A DNA stretch of 64,000 bases from Pandoraea nosoerga (lineage in GTDB: Bacteria; Pseudomonadota; Gammaproteobacteria; Burkholderiales; Burkholderiaceae): contig NZ_CABPSC010000003.1 in NCBI RefSeq assembly GCF_902459585.1, forward strand, positions 1 through 64,000, read 5' to 3'. Below, piece after piece: positions 8,830 through 18,115 of the stretch. The notes under the pieces are model-generated. The model worked only from the letters and a program-made list of their open reading frames with translations, did no database searches and was not told where the DNA came from. Made by a program: the position numbers and the translations under genes. Position 1 is the stretch's first letter, and every line of letters starts with the position of its first letter.

Positions 8830-10002
8830 GTGAGACAAAAGACACTGTTTGCCGGGCTCGTATTGGCCGGTCTCGCCGCCGGCGCCGTGCCGGCAATGGC
8901 GCAGTCGAACGTGACGCTGTACGGGATCATCGACGACGCATTGACCTACAGCAGCAACCAGAACGGCAAGTCGAACACCTATCTGCGCAACGGCAACCTG
9001 GCCGGTAGCCGCTGGGGCCTGCGCGGCACCGAGGACCTGGGCGGCGGCACGCGTGCGCTGTTTCAGCTGGAGAACGGTTTCGACGTCAATAGCGGCGCCT
9101 TCAGCACGTCGGGGGTGATGTTCAACCGCCAGGCGTTCGTCGGCCTGAAGAACGACAATCTGGGCACGCTCACCATCGGCCGCCAGTACACGCCGTACTA
9201 CCTGCTCGTCGGCACGATCGGCCCCACGACATACCTCACCGGCGCGACCGGCGCGCATCCGGGCGATATCGACGGCCTGGACACGACGATCCGCATCAAC
9301 AACTCCGTGACGTACACGTCGCCGGTGCTGTGGGGCGTGACTGCCAGCCTGCAGTACGGCTTCGGCGGTCAGGCGGGCGCGTTCAGCAAGGGCAACATGT
9401 ACTCGGGCGCGCTGCGCTACGACGGCGGCCCGCTGTCCATCGCGGCCGGCTACCTGCGCATGAACAACGTGGGCGGCGGCACGAGCTGGAACAGCGCGTC
9501 GACGGGCTCGTTCGGCACCTCCGCCGTCAACCAGGGCTACGTGACAGCCGACGTGCTGCAGCACATGGCAGTCGCGGGCATCTACACGATCGGCAACGTG
9601 ACGCTCGGCGCCTCCTACAGCAACGTGCAGTACAAACCGGGCGCGGCGTCGCTGTTCCACGACACGGCCGTCTTCAATACGGCCGGCGTGCATGCGTCGT
9701 GGATCGTCGCGCCGCAGTGGCGACTGGCGGCGGCGTACAGCTACACGGCAGCGTCGAAGTCCAACGGCATCAGCGATGCGGCGACCTATCACCAGGTCTC
9801 GCTGGCGCAGGTGTATTCGCTGTCGAAGCGCACGTCGCTGTACGCGCTCGAAGCCTGGCAGCACGCCAGCGGCAAGTCGCTCTCCGCGAACGCGTCGAGC
9901 ATCATCAACGCGGGCCCGGTGGTGGGCGACTCGCAGAACAGCACGCCGTCGTCGACGAGTTCGCAGTTCGTCGGCATGCTCGGGATCCGGGTCGACTTCT
10001 GA
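8830..10002 (+). CDS. Trimeric outer-membrane porin (Burkholderiales type)
   Basis: A 390-residue Gram-negative porin of the OmpC-like Burkholderiales family (Porin_4). A signal peptide ends AMA-QSN, followed at once by the family's VTLYGIIDDALTYSS strand, the RWGLRGTEDLGGGTRALFQL loop and the C-terminal phenylalanine (GIRVDF) read by the Bam complex. I chose the GTG at 8830, which has GAGGAG upstream; the frame is open further but lacks a signal-like N-terminus. It lies 95 bases after the glucarate-dehydratase-like gene and may share its transcript as the outer-membrane entry for the same substrate. A lone GTCAT half-site occurs at 8775, not a full operator. Confidence 0.92.
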   Translation: MRQKTLFAGLVLAGLAAGAVPAMAQSNVTLYGIIDDALTYSSNQNGKSNTYLRNGNLAGSRWGLRGTEDLGGGTRALFQLENGFDVNSGAFSTSGVMFNRQAFVGLKNDNLGTLTIGRQYTPYYLLVGTIGPTTYLTGATGAHPGDIDGLDTTIRINNSVTYTSPVLWGVTASLQYGFGGQAGAFSKGNMYSGALRYDGGPLSIAAGYLRMNNVGGGTSWNSASTGSFGTSAVNQGYVTADVLQHMAVAGIYTIGNVTLGASYSNVQYKPGAASLFHDTAVFNTAGVHASWIVAPQWRLAAAYSYTAASKSNGISDAATYHQVSLAQVYSLSKRTSLYALEAWQHASGKSLSANASSIINAGPVVGDSQNSTPSSTSSQFVGMLGIRVDF

Positions 10003-10091
10003 CGTCTTTCCCAGAGCAGCACACCCGCCGGGCGAGCGTCGCGTGACGCGCGTCCGGCGGTCGAGAGTGGTCGCGAGAAGCCGTACTTTGG

Positions 10092-10130
10092 CCGCCGACG
10101 CCGCACAGCAATGGTGTGCGGCGTCGGCGG
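10092..10130. terminator. Perfect 16-bp hairpin after porin gene
   Basis: Arms at 10092-10107 and 10115-10130 are exact reverse complements (CCGCCGACGCCGCACA) around a 7-base loop. This very stable hairpin lies 90 bases after the porin stop and about 95 bases before the gntR start. There is no long T-run, so it may act as a transcript-stabilising 3' end or a weak terminator. Confidence 0.65.
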
Positions 10131-10225
10131 TCGATTCTTATCGGTCGTCGTATGTATTGATAGGTATCGAGCGGTCGATAAGGTAAACTGGGGACGTTCT
10201 CGTCACCCACATTCCAGCCGACGCC

Positions 10226-10978
10226 ATGTCCATGACCAGCCCCTTGCCCGCACGCCCTCGCCGCAAGTCTCGCAGTCTCACGGAAGAGGTCGTGAGCGCC
10301 TTGTCCGAGCAGATTCGCGCCGGCACGTTCCGGCCAGGCGACAAGCTGCCGACGGAGTCGGCCATCATGGAGAGTCTCGGCGTGAGCCGCACGGTGGTGC
10401 GAGAGGCGATCTCGCGTCTGCAGGCGGCGCAGCTGGTGGAGACGCGTCACGGCATCGGCACCTTCGTGCTCGAGGCGCCGCGCGAGAACGCATTGCAGGT
10501 CGACACCAACAGCATTCTGACAATGCTCGACGTCATGGCGATTCTCGAGCTGCGCATTTCGCTGGAAACCGAAGCGGCCGGGCTGGCGGCGAACCGCCGC
10601 ACCGACGCGCAGCTCAAGCTCATGCGCCAGTCGCTCGACGATTTCGAAATGCACGTGCGCCAGCGCACCGGCAACGCGGTCACGGCCGACGTGGCGTTTC
10701 ACCTGCATGTGGCGAGCGCGACCGGCAACCGCTATTTCCATGACATTCTCGAACAGCTCGGCAATACGATCATTCCGCGCACGCGCGTGAACTCCGCCGC
10801 GCTGGCCGACGACGATCAGGTCTCGTATCTGAATCGCGTCAATCGCGAGCACGAGGACATTTACAACGCCATTGCGCGCCGCGACCCGGAAGCGGCGCGC
10901 GCCGCCATGCGCACGCACCTGACCAACAGCCGGGAGCGCCTGCGCCGCGCGCAGGAATCGGCGGGCGCGCAAGGGTAA
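10226..10978 (+). CDS. GntR/FadR-family transcriptional regulator
   Basis: A 250-residue regulator. The N-terminal winged helix-turn-helix is visible at about residues 25-85 (RPGDKLPTESAIMESLGVSR and TVVREAISRLQAAQLVETRHG). The C-terminal FCD domain (about 100-235) is all-helical, with the usual metal/ligand residues around ELRISLETEAAGLAANRR, DVAFHLHVASATGNRYF and EHEDIYNAIARRD. Members sense sugar acids and other carboxylates and usually repress neighbouring catabolic genes. Here it probably controls the porin, dehydratase and ABC genes upstream. Its own promoter region contains a CTTATCG/CGATAAG inverted pair (10137-10182) that could serve autoregulation. Confidence 0.92.
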   Translation: MSMTSPLPARPRRKSRSLTEEVVSALSEQIRAGTFRPGDKLPTESAIMESLGVSRTVVREAISRLQAAQLVETRHGIGTFVLEAPRENALQVDTNSILTMLDVMAILELRISLETEAAGLAANRRTDAQLKLMRQSLDDFEMHVRQRTGNAVTADVAFHLHVASATGNRYFHDILEQLGNTIIPRTRVNSAALADDDQVSYLNRVNREHEDIYNAIARRDPEAARAAMRTHLTNSRERLRRAQESAGAQG

Positions 10979-11019
10979 GTCCGCGCGCGCCGTTTTTCCA
11001 TCTCACAGCTCAGTACAGG

Positions 11020-11637
11020 TCAGTACAGGTCGCCGCGCACCGCGCGGTAATACCCCGCATCGATCTCGCCCGCCTTCGAGGGGTCGATGCCCGTGAGCGC
11101 CGCCTTCATCTCACCCATCGACGGTACGGCCTTGCGCTCGAGTTGCGACTCGGGTTTCCACAGCTTCGCGCGGTTGATCGCCTTGCCGCAGTGAAACAGC
11201 ACTTCGTCGATGGCGACGACAATCCCCGTCTTCGGCGTGCGCCCCCCTTCCCCGAGTTTCGAAAGCAGATCGGCGTCGACGCAAATGCGTGCGCGGCCGT
11301 TGATGCGCATGAAGACTTCCAGTCCCGGAAACAGGAACAGCATGCCGACGCGATCGTCTTCGGTCAGATTTCGCAATGAGGCGATGCGATTGTTGCCGGG
11401 CCAGTCGGCGAACGCGACGGTCCTCTCGTCGAGCACTTTGACGAAGCCGGGCTCGCCGCCGCGCGGCGAAGCATCGAGGCCTTGCGCGCTGCCGGTGGCA
11501 AGACAGAAGAACGTGGCCACATCGAGATACGCGATATGAAACGGCAGCAGGCGGGACATCACTCCCTTGACGATCGTCTCCGACGGCGGGTCATACAGCG
11601 CGTCGAGATTTACCTGGGGTTGGCGGGACTGAGACAT
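11020..11637 (-). CDS. Pyridoxamine 5'-phosphate oxidase-fold protein
   Basis: A 205-residue split-barrel flavin/heme-binding fold protein. The core reads FFCLATGSAQGLDASPRGGEPGFVKVLDERTVAFADWPGNNRIASLRNL, followed by VGMLFLFPGLEVFMRINGRARI, as in the PPOX family that binds FMN or F420; members act on varied substrates, many unknown. AAGGAG lies 10 bases before the ATG at 11637. A longer upstream frame is the antisense shadow of the AraC gene. It is divergently transcribed from an AraC-type regulator, so that regulator probably controls it. Confidence 0.85.
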   Translation of the reverse strand: MSQSRQPQVNLDALYDPPSETIVKGVMSRLLPFHIAYLDVATFFCLATGSAQGLDASPRGGEPGFVKVLDERTVAFADWPGNNRIASLRNLTEDDRVGMLFLFPGLEVFMRINGRARICVDADLLSKLGEGGRTPKTGIVVAIDEVLFHCGKAINRAKLWKPESQLERKAVPSMGEMKAALTGIDPSKAGEIDAGYYRAVRGDLY

Positions 11638-11698
11638 ACGGGACGCTCCTTCATGAATACGGCCCGAGCATATCGCCGCCGCCCATGGCGCTGATAGA

Positions 11699-11718
11699 CT
11701 ATTGCAGACATTCAATAG
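11699..11718. promoter_or_regulatory. CTATTG-N8-CAATAG dyad between PPOX and AraC genes
   Basis: An inverted repeat with 6-base arms (CTATTG at 11699-11704, CAATAG at 11713-11718) sits in the short gap between the divergent genes, about 12 bases before the AraC start. It is a plausible operator for the AraC regulator or part of the divergent promoters. Confidence 0.45.
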
Positions 11719-11730
11719 CGCAATGACGCC

Positions 11731-12558
11731 ATGAGTTTGCCTGCCCTGCTCAAACGAAAGATGGAGCGCGTGCACCACATGGGCGAGCACGACCCCCCGT
11801 TGCTCGCCCTGGTCGGGCGACAGAGCGTGCCGCGCGTGTCCGAGACGCACCGGCACGCCCCGGGCCAACTGCTCGGGCTGTTCACCGGTTTGCTGACGGT
11901 GCGCACGGGTCTGGGCGGGTGGGTGATTCCGACGACGCGCGCCGTATGGGTGCCGCCCAATCATCCTCATGCGGCCTTTTCTCACGGGCCTTTCTTTGGT
12001 TGGGCGGTGTACGTGCGGCCCGACAAATGCGAGGGGCTGCCGGCGCAGCCGCGCGCCATCGAGGTCTCGGGGCTCCTTCGCGAAGCCGTGGCGCGCGCCG
12101 CACCGTGGGAGATCGGGGTGCCGGACCGCGTGCAGGCCAACGTCATGCAGGTCATTCTCGACGAGATCGCGATGAGCCCGGCAGACACGTTCCGTCTCCC
12201 CATGCCGGGCGACGCGCGTTTGCGCCGCATTGCTTCGGCCCTGGTCGACAACCCCGCCGATGCGCGAACACTCGACGAGTGGTCGGCGTGGGCCAATGCG
12301 GCGCCGCGCACCGTGAGCCGCCGGTTCGTGGAGGAGACGGGACTCACGTTCACGGCATGGCGTCAGCGCGCCCGACTGCTGCGCGCGCTGGAGTTGCTCG
12401 CGTCCGGACAACCGGTCGGCACCGTGGCGCTCGATCTCGGCTACGACAACGCGAGCGCCTTCATCTCGCTCTTTCGGCGCACGTTCCACACCACGCCGGG
12501 CAAGTATTTTTCGTCAGGCGCCACCGCGGCGCGGGTGGTCGACGAGACCGCCGGATGA
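11731..12558 (+). CDS. AraC-family regulator with N-terminal cupin domain
   Basis: A 275-residue regulator. The N-terminal half is a cupin sensor (ETHRHAPGQLL, followed by IPTTRAVWVPPNHPHA). The C-terminal about 100 residues hold the two helix-turn-helix motifs (TLDEWSAWANAAPRTVSRRFVEETG and PVGTVALDLGYDNASAFISLFRRTF). The architecture is that of the NimR/YdeC-like group, which often controls one adjacent gene. The divergent PPOX-fold gene is its most likely target. Confidence 0.9.
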   Translation: MSLPALLKRKMERVHHMGEHDPPLLALVGRQSVPRVSETHRHAPGQLLGLFTGLLTVRTGLGGWVIPTTRAVWVPPNHPHAAFSHGPFFGWAVYVRPDKCEGLPAQPRAIEVSGLLREAVARAAPWEIGVPDRVQANVMQVILDEIAMSPADTFRLPMPGDARLRRIASALVDNPADARTLDEWSAWANAAPRTVSRRFVEETGLTFTAWRQRARLLRALELLASGQPVGTVALDLGYDNASAFISLFRRTFHTTPGKYFSSGATAARVVDETAG

Positions 12559-12624
12559 CCCGCGCGTCGCAACGCGCCTCAAGCGCGCGGCGCGTCCGTG
12601 ATCGAGCCGCCGCGCTCAGCGCCG

Positions 12625-13968
12625 TCAGTCGTCGAGCGGCATGCCGCTGCGATCCCTCACGCAGGCGACCGCGACGATCGACACGAGTGCGCACGCGATC
12701 ATGAAGACGACCACCGGCACGTAGCTGCCGCCGAAGTAGGCGACCAGCGCCGTGGCAATAAGCGGCATGGGACCGCCCACCAGCGCCGCGCCGATCTGGT
12801 AGCCGAGCGACATGCCCGTGTAGCGGATCGTCGCCGGGAAGGCCTCGGCGAGCAGCGTGCCGATCATCGAGCCGTAGGTTGTCCAGATCACGCCAAGCCC
12901 CACGCCGACGGCCAGCGCCGCGAGCAGGATCGATTTCTGGTTCAGCAGCCAGAAGAACGGCGCGATCCACACGATGAACGCGATGCTGCCGTAGATGAAC
13001 ACCTTCTTGCGGCCGACCTTGTCCGACAGGTGCCCGAAGTACAGCATGAACGGAAAGGCGATCAGCGCGCAGACCAGCACGATGTTCAGGATTTCCGAGC
13101 GCTGGAACCCGTGGCCGATCATGTACGACACGGTGAACGTGGCGTACAGGAAGAAGGTCGACGTCTCCACGACCTTCGCGCCGATGGCGATGAGCACGGA
13201 ACGCCAGTGGTCCTGCAACGTCTCGGTGAGCGGAATGCGCGCATGACTGCGCGTGGCGAGGATCTTCTTGAACGACGGCGTTTCACCGACCGCATTGCGA
13301 ATCCACATGCCGATCAGCACCAGCACGATCGAGCCCACGAAGGGAATGCGCCAGCCCCAGCTCTGGAAGTCCGCGTCGCTCATCGTGTTGCTCATCGCGG
13401 ACGTGATGATGTTGCCCAGGGCCAGGCCGAGCACCGCGCCCGTCTGGGGCACCGCACCATAGAAGCCCCGGCGATGACGCGGCGAATATTCGACCGCCAG
13501 CAGCACGCCGCCACCCCACTCGCCGCCAAGCGCGAGCCCCTGCATCAGGCGCAGGAGCGAGAGCAGGATCGGCGCCCAGACGCCGATCTGGTCGTAGTTG
13601 GGCAGCAGTCCCATGCATACCGTCGACATCCCCATCATCGACAGCGTGATGGCCAGCGTCTTCTTGCGACCGACGCGATCGCCGATGTGCGCGAAGATCA
13701 CGCCGCCCAGCGGCCGGATGACGAACGCCAGCGCGAACGCCGCCAGCGCCAGCAACTGGCTGACCAGCGGATCAGTGCTCGGGAAGAACTGCTTGGCGAA
13801 GATGATCGACGCCATGGTTCCGTAGAGAAAGTAGTCGTACCACTCGATCGTGCTGCCGACCGCACTGCCGAGCAGGGCGCGCCGGCGCTCGGCATCGGGA
13901 ACCATGGTCTCTTTGATGTCTGCCGTCAGCCCGGCATTGCCGGCGCTGTTGGGCGCAATTCCGCTCAT
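12625..13968 (-). CDS. MFS transporter, metabolite:H+ symporter (MHS) family
   Basis: A 447-residue, 12-segment inner-membrane transporter. The MHS hallmarks are present: STIEWYDYFLYGTMASIIF near the start, the GDRVGRKKTL loop between TM2 and TM3 and its repeat GHLSDKVGRKKVFIYG in the second half. MHS members import small carboxylates (shikimate, alpha-ketoglutarate, citrate, proline). GGTGGAG precedes the chosen ATG at 13968. It lies beside a LysR regulator and genes for a 4-hydroxybutyrate-type pathway, so 4-hydroxybutyrate or a related acid is the likely cargo by context. A TATAACTCTTC element at 14050-14060 resembles the leader element of the divergent pair. Confidence 0.9.
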   Translation of the reverse strand: MSGIAPNSAGNAGLTADIKETMVPDAERRRALLGSAVGSTIEWYDYFLYGTMASIIFAKQFFPSTDPLVSQLLALAAFALAFVIRPLGGVIFAHIGDRVGRKKTLAITLSMMGMSTVCMGLLPNYDQIGVWAPILLSLLRLMQGLALGGEWGGGVLLAVEYSPRHRRGFYGAVPQTGAVLGLALGNIITSAMSNTMSDADFQSWGWRIPFVGSIVLVLIGMWIRNAVGETPSFKKILATRSHARIPLTETLQDHWRSVLIAIGAKVVETSTFFLYATFTVSYMIGHGFQRSEILNIVLVCALIAFPFMLYFGHLSDKVGRKKVFIYGSIAFIVWIAPFFWLLNQKSILLAALAVGVGLGVIWTTYGSMIGTLLAEAFPATIRYTGMSLGYQIGAALVGGPMPLIATALVAYFGGSYVPVVVFMIACALVSIVAVACVRDRSGMPLDD

Positions 13969-14164
13969 TGTCTCCACCTCGTTATTTTGCAAACGAACGA
14001 AGTCTACAAAGGCGTATCGCACCCGTACACTGACGGTTTGCGTTATCGATATAACTCTTCGCTATACCCTGCGCCGGCAGGGCCTGCCGCCGCCATGCCG
14101 GTCACGCATACTGGGCCATCGCAAGCCGGCGCGAGGGGGCGCGAGGGACGGCGCGCCGCGCGCG

Positions 14165-15103
14165 TCATTCGACCTGTTGCGCGCCGCGCGAGACGATCGC
14201 CTCCATGAGCATTTGCGCGCCGTGCGAGAGCGGCGCGCCGCGGCGCGTCACCAGTTCGTAAGGCTCGCTGCGCGATGCGAGTTGCAGCGGCAGCGTGCAC
14301 GCCACGCCGTGCCCGGTATAGAAACGCGCCACGTCCGTCGACACGAGCGCCACCAGCGACGCGTTTTTCTGCAGCAGCGACACCGTTGCAAAAGCGGAGG
14401 TCGTCTCCAGAAGCTGTGCGGGAAAGCGCAATCCGGCGTCGTGGAACTCGCGCTCGAGCAGCAGCCGCATCGGCATGTTCGCGCGGTAGACGACCCATCG
14501 GTAGTCGGTGAGATCGCCAAGCGCGACGCGCGCCTCGTGCGCGAGCGGATGCGCGGCATTGGCAATGACAGCCAGCGTCTCGTCGCGCACGAAGGTGCTG
14601 TCATAGAGATAAGGCGTCTGGCTCACGCTCGTGCGGCAAATGGCCAGGTCGAGCCGGCCGGCGTCGATCAGGCTGAGCAACGTGGCGCTCGTATCCTCCA
14701 CGATCTCGATCGACATGTCCGGCTGCGCGTCGGTGACGACGGTGATGGCGTCGGTCAGCAACGGCACCGCGCCCATGATCACGCCCACCGAGACCCTGCC
14801 GCCGTGGCCGCGCATGATCCCTACCATCTCCTCGCGCAGGTGGGCGAGATCGGACTGGATCAGCCGCGCGTAGCGAATCACGCAGCGCCCCACGGCGTTG
14901 GGCTCGAGGCCGCGATTCGAGCGCTCGAACAGCGACGCCCCGAAAGTCGTCTCGATCTCGTGCAGCGCCTTGCTCGCGCCGGGCTGCGTCATGGCCAGTT
15001 GCTTGGCCGCGCCCAGCAGCGAGCCGTGCTCTTCGATGGCGATCAGCAGGCGAAGCTGCTTGACGTGCAGGCGGGAGATGATCGAGTTGAGGGTCGGGGG
15101 CAT
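14165..15103 (-). CDS. LysR-type transcriptional regulator
   Basis: A 312-residue LysR regulator. The N-terminal winged helix (HVKQLRLLIAIEEHGSLLGA, then AAKQLAMTQPGASKALHEIE) is followed by the periplasmic-binding-like effector domain (SVGVIMGAVPLLTDAI onward). The ATG at 15103 is preferred over the upstream in-frame one because it gives the family's normal N-terminus. It diverges from the iron alcohol dehydrogenase gene, the classic LysR arrangement, and probably activates it in response to a pathway acid. Both divergent genes carry the same leader element TATAACTTTCC 10-11 bases before their start codons. Confidence 0.92.
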   Translation of the reverse strand: MPPTLNSIISRLHVKQLRLLIAIEEHGSLLGAAKQLAMTQPGASKALHEIETTFGASLFERSNRGLEPNAVGRCVIRYARLIQSDLAHLREEMVGIMRGHGGRVSVGVIMGAVPLLTDAITVVTDAQPDMSIEIVEDTSATLLSLIDAGRLDLAICRTSVSQTPYLYDSTFVRDETLAVIANAAHPLAHEARVALGDLTDYRWVVYRANMPMRLLLEREFHDAGLRFPAQLLETTSAFATVSLLQKNASLVALVSTDVARFYTGHGVACTLPLQLASRSEPYELVTRRGAPLSHGAQMLMEAIVSRGAQQVE

Positions 15104-15114
15104 GTTGAACTGAT

Positions 15115-15125
15115 GGAAAGTTATA
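15115..15125 (-). promoter_or_regulatory. Leader element TATAACTTTCC, lysR copy
   Basis: On the minus strand TATAACTTTCC ends 11 bases before the lysR ATG. It is an exact inverted match to 15204-15214 on the plus strand. No normal Shine-Dalgarno lies between it and the ATG. Confidence 0.55.
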
Positions 15126-15203
15126 TCACTATCAAATGCTGTCAATTCCGGCGCGCCGCTATGGGGCATACACTGCGGAGTCTCGGCAACAGCATAGCCT
15201 TCC

Positions 15204-15214
15204 TATAACTTTCC
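15204..15214 (+). promoter_or_regulatory. Leader element TATAACTTTCC, dehydrogenase copy
   Basis: The same 11 bases as in the lysR leader, ending 10 bases before the iron alcohol dehydrogenase ATG. Together the two copies form an inverted pair 79 bases apart, each at the same distance from its gene. It may be a LysR half-operator or a shared leader signal. Confidence 0.55.
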
Positions 15215-15224
15215 GTCATCTACC

Positions 15225-16364
15225 ATGTCCCTCATCAACTACATCACGCAGATCCAGTTCGGCTTCGACTCGATCCGCCTTCTGGCCGCGGAATGCGAGC
15301 GCATCGGCATTGGCCGCCCGCTGATCGTGACCGACGCTGGCATTCGTGCCGCCGGTCTGCTCGACACGGTGCTCGCCGCCCTGGGCGCGACAGCCCCGGT
15401 GCCGGTGTTCGACGGCACGCCGCCCAATCCGAATGAATCGGTCGTGCGCGATGCGGTAGCGCTGTACAAGGCAAACGAGTGCGACGGCGTGATCGCGCTG
15501 GGCGGCGGGTCGTCGATCGATCTGGCCAAAGGTGTTGCGGTGTGTGCCACGCACGAGGGGCCGCTTCAGCGCTTCGCGGTCATTGAAGGCGGCGCGGCGC
15601 GCATCACGTCGGCCACCGCACCGGTCATCGCGATTCCGACGACCGCGGGCACCGGCAGCGAAGTCGGTCGCGGCGCGATCCTGATCCTCGATGACGGCCG
15701 CAAGGTCGGCGTAATTTCGCCGCACGTCGTGCCGCGCGTGGCCATCTGCGATCCGACGCTCACGCTCGGTCTGCCGGCCGGCCTCACGGCCGCGACCGGC
15801 ATGGACGCCATTGCGCACTGTATCGAGACTTTCATGGCGCCGTCTTTCAATCCGCCGGCCGACGGCATCGCGCTCGACGGCCTCTGGCGCGCCTGGCGGC
15901 ACATCGAGCGCGCCACGCGCGAGCCCGGCGACCGCACCGCGCGGCTGAACATGATGAGCGCTTCCATGCAGGGTGCGCTGGCGTTCCAGAAGGGACTGGG
16001 GTGCGTGCATAGCCTGAGCCATTCGCTCGGCGGCATCGATCCGCGCCTGCATCATGGCACGCTCAACGCCATCTTGCTGCCGGCGGTGATCGCGTTCAAC
16101 CGCGAGGCGCCGTCGATGCGGGAAGAAGGCAAGCTCGGGCGCCTGGCGCAGGCGATGGGGCTCGCATCGGGCGACGATGTCGGCCCGGCGATCGCCCGGA
16201 TGACGGCAACGCTGGGGCTGCCGCGCGGACTCGCGGAACTTGGCGTGACAGCGGAAATGTTTCCGCGCATCATCGAGGGCGCACTGAAGGATCACAGTCA
16301 CAAGACCAACCCGCGGGACGCCTCGGCGCAGGACTACCGGGAAATGCTCGAAGCTTCGATGTAA
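15225..16364 (+). CDS. Iron-containing alcohol dehydrogenase, probable 4-hydroxybutyrate dehydrogenase
   Basis: A 379-residue group III metal alcohol dehydrogenase. The NAD(P)-binding [10 protein letters not shown] is at 93-102 and the [11 protein letters not shown] loop at 138-148. The probable metal ligands are D194 and H198 ([10 protein letters not shown]), H262 (GCVHSLSH) and H276/H277 (DPRLHHGT). The next gene encodes a succinate-semialdehyde-type dehydrogenase and an acid transporter is close by, which points to oxidation of 4-hydroxybutyrate to succinate semialdehyde. Other small hydroxy acids or alcohols remain possible, since the family is broad. The gene is probably controlled by the divergent LysR protein. 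Confidence 0.82.
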   Translation: MSLINYITQIQFGFDSIRLLAAECERIGIGRPLIVTDAGIRAAGLLDTVLAALGATAPVPVFDGTPPNPNESVVRDAVALYKANECDGVIALGGGSSIDLAKGVAVCATHEGPLQRFAVIEGGAARITSATAPVIAIPTTAGTGSEVGRGAILILDDGRKVGVISPHVVPRVAICDPTLTLGLPAGLTAATGMDAIAHCIETFMAPSFNPPADGIALDGLWRAWRHIERATREPGDRTARLNMMSASMQGALAFQKGLGCVHSLSHSLGGIDPRLHHGTLNAILLPAVIAFNREAPSMREEGKLGRLAQAMGLASGDDVGPAIARMTATLGLPRGLAELGVTAEMFPRIIEGALKDHSHKTNPRDASAQDYREMLEASM

Positions 16365-16497
16365 AGTGACGAGGCGCGCCGCGGGCGCGCTTCGCGTCGC
16401 GGCCTCCCGTGCGGCCCGTGCGGCCTGCACCGCCCGCGCGCCCGATTTCCGCTTTTCCGATTTTCCGCTTTGTGCCCCCTTTTCAAGGAAACCCAAC

Positions 16498-17943
16498 ATG
16501 GCCACATCAGGATATACAGACACCCGCCTTCTGATTGACGGCGAGTGGTGCGACGCCGCGAGCGGCAAGACGATCGACGTCGTCAACCCGGCAACGGGCA
16601 ACACCATCGGCAAGGTCGCGCACGCCGGCATTGCCGATCTGGACCGCGCCCTCGAAGCCGCGCAACGCGGTTTCGCCGCCTGGCGCAAGATCCCCGCCGT
16701 CGAGCGCGCCGCCACGATGCGCAAGGCCGCCGCGCTGGTGCGGGAGCGAGCCGACGCCATCGGTCGCCTGATGACGCAGGAGCAGGGCAAGCCGTTCGTC
16801 GAGGCGCGCCTGGAGGTGCTCGCCGCGGCGGGCATCATCGAGTGGTTCGCCGACGAGGGGATGCGCGTGTATGGCCGCATCGTGCCGTCGCGCAACCTCA
16901 ACGCCCAGCAACTCGTGCTCAAGGAGCCGATCGGCCCGGTCGCGGCCTTCACGCCGTGGAACTTCCCGGTCAACCAGGTCGTGCGCAAATTGAGCGCGGC
17001 GCTCGCGAGCGGCTGCTCGTTCCTCGTCAAGGCCCCGGAAGAAACCCCGGCGTCGCCCGCCGCGCTGCTGCAGGCGTTCGTCGAAGCCGGCGTGCCGGCC
17101 GGCACGGTCGGTCTGGTGTTCGGCGATCCGGCGGAGATTTCGAGTTATCTGATTCCGCATCCGGTGATCCGCAAGGTCACGTTCACCGGCTCGACGCCGG
17201 TCGGCAAGCAGCTTGCCTCGCTCGCGGGCCTGCACATGAAGCGCGCGACGATGGAGCTGGGCGGCCACGCCCCGGTGATCGTCGCCGAGGACGCCGATCT
17301 GGCGCTGGCCGTCAAGGCCGCGGGCGGCGCCAAGTTCCGCAACGCCGGTCAGGTGTGTATTTCGCCGACGCGTTTTCTCGTGCACAACAGCGTGAAGGAC
17401 GAGTTCGCCAAGGCGCTGGTCAAGCACGCGCAAAGCCTGAAGCTCGGCGACGGTCTGGCCGAAGGCACGACGCTCGGGCCGCTCGCCAACGCCCGTCGCC
17501 TGACGGCGATGAGCCGCATCGTCGAGGACGCTCGCAAGACCGGCGCCACGATTGCCACGGGCGGCGAGCGCGTGGGAACGGCGGGCAACTTCTTCGCACC
17601 GACCGTGCTCACCGACGTGTCGCTCGAGGCCGACGTGTTCAACAACGAGCCGTTCGGCCCGGTGGCCGCGATCCGCGGTTTCGACAAGCTCGAGGACGCG
17701 ATCGCCGAAGCCAATCGCCTGCCGTTCGGGCTGGCCGGCTATGCGTTCACGGAATCGGTCCGCAACGTGCATCTGCTCTCGCAGCAACTGGAAGTCGGCA
17801 TGCTGTGGATCAACCAGCCGGCCGCGCCCTCGCCCGAGATGCCCTTCGGCGGCGTGAAGGATTCCGGCTACGGCTCGGAAGGCGGGCCGGAAGCGATGGA
17901 GGCGTACCTCGTCACCAAGGCGGTATCGGTCATGGCGGGATAA
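16498..17943 (+). CDS. gabD: NAD(P)-dependent succinate-semialdehyde dehydrogenase
   Basis: A 481-residue aldehyde dehydrogenase of the GabD subfamily, oxidising succinate semialdehyde to succinate. Catalytic residues are visible as N155 ([10 protein letters not shown]), E253 (MELGGHAP) and C287 (GQVCISPTR), with the coenzyme loop [11 protein letters not shown] before E253. The ATG at 16498 has AAGGAA upstream; the frame is open to the previous gene's end, but that 130-base gap is not conserved-looking protein. It follows the iron alcohol dehydrogenase on the same strand, so the two probably form a two-step path into the TCA cycle. Confidence 0.88.
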   Translation: MATSGYTDTRLLIDGEWCDAASGKTIDVVNPATGNTIGKVAHAGIADLDRALEAAQRGFAAWRKIPAVERAATMRKAAALVRERADAIGRLMTQEQGKPFVEARLEVLAAAGIIEWFADEGMRVYGRIVPSRNLNAQQLVLKEPIGPVAAFTPWNFPVNQVVRKLSAALASGCSFLVKAPEETPASPAALLQAFVEAGVPAGTVGLVFGDPAEISSYLIPHPVIRKVTFTGSTPVGKQLASLAGLHMKRATMELGGHAPVIVAEDADLALAVKAAGGAKFRNAGQVCISPTRFLVHNSVKDEFAKALVKHAQSLKLGDGLAEGTTLGPLANARRLTAMSRIVEDARKTGATIATGGERVGTAGNFFAPTVLTDVSLEADVFNNEPFGPVAAIRGFDKLEDAIAEANRLPFGLAGYAFTESVRNVHLLSQQLEVGMLWINQPAAPSPEMPFGGVKDSGYGSEGGPEAMEAYLVTKAVSVMAG

Positions 17944-18006
17944 GCAGACAGGCAAAGCCCCGCCCCCGATCGTGCGCGAAGCGATCGGCACGCCGCCGGC
18001 GTATGC

Positions 18007-18035
18007 GCGAAGCCCCGACATGCCGGGGCTTTCGC
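18007..18035. terminator. Hairpin between convergent gabD and hydroxylase genes
   Basis: GCGAAGCCCCG pairs with CGGGGCTTTCGC (one bulged T) around a 6-base loop. It lies between two converging genes and has A/T on both flanks of the GC core, so it can stop transcription from either side. Confidence 0.7.
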
Positions 18036-18115
18036 ACGGCCGGCGGGTGTAAGTCCGTGCGATTGCGGCGCCGTGCGGCAAGCCACGGAACCCTCGGGGC
18101 CGGGGCGCACGCCGC

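Noticed and set aside
16365-16497. Possible N-terminal extension of the succinate-semialdehyde dehydrogenase
   Set aside because: The frame is open, but the extra residues are Ala/Arg-rich without family match and a good ribosome site precedes the ATG at 16498.
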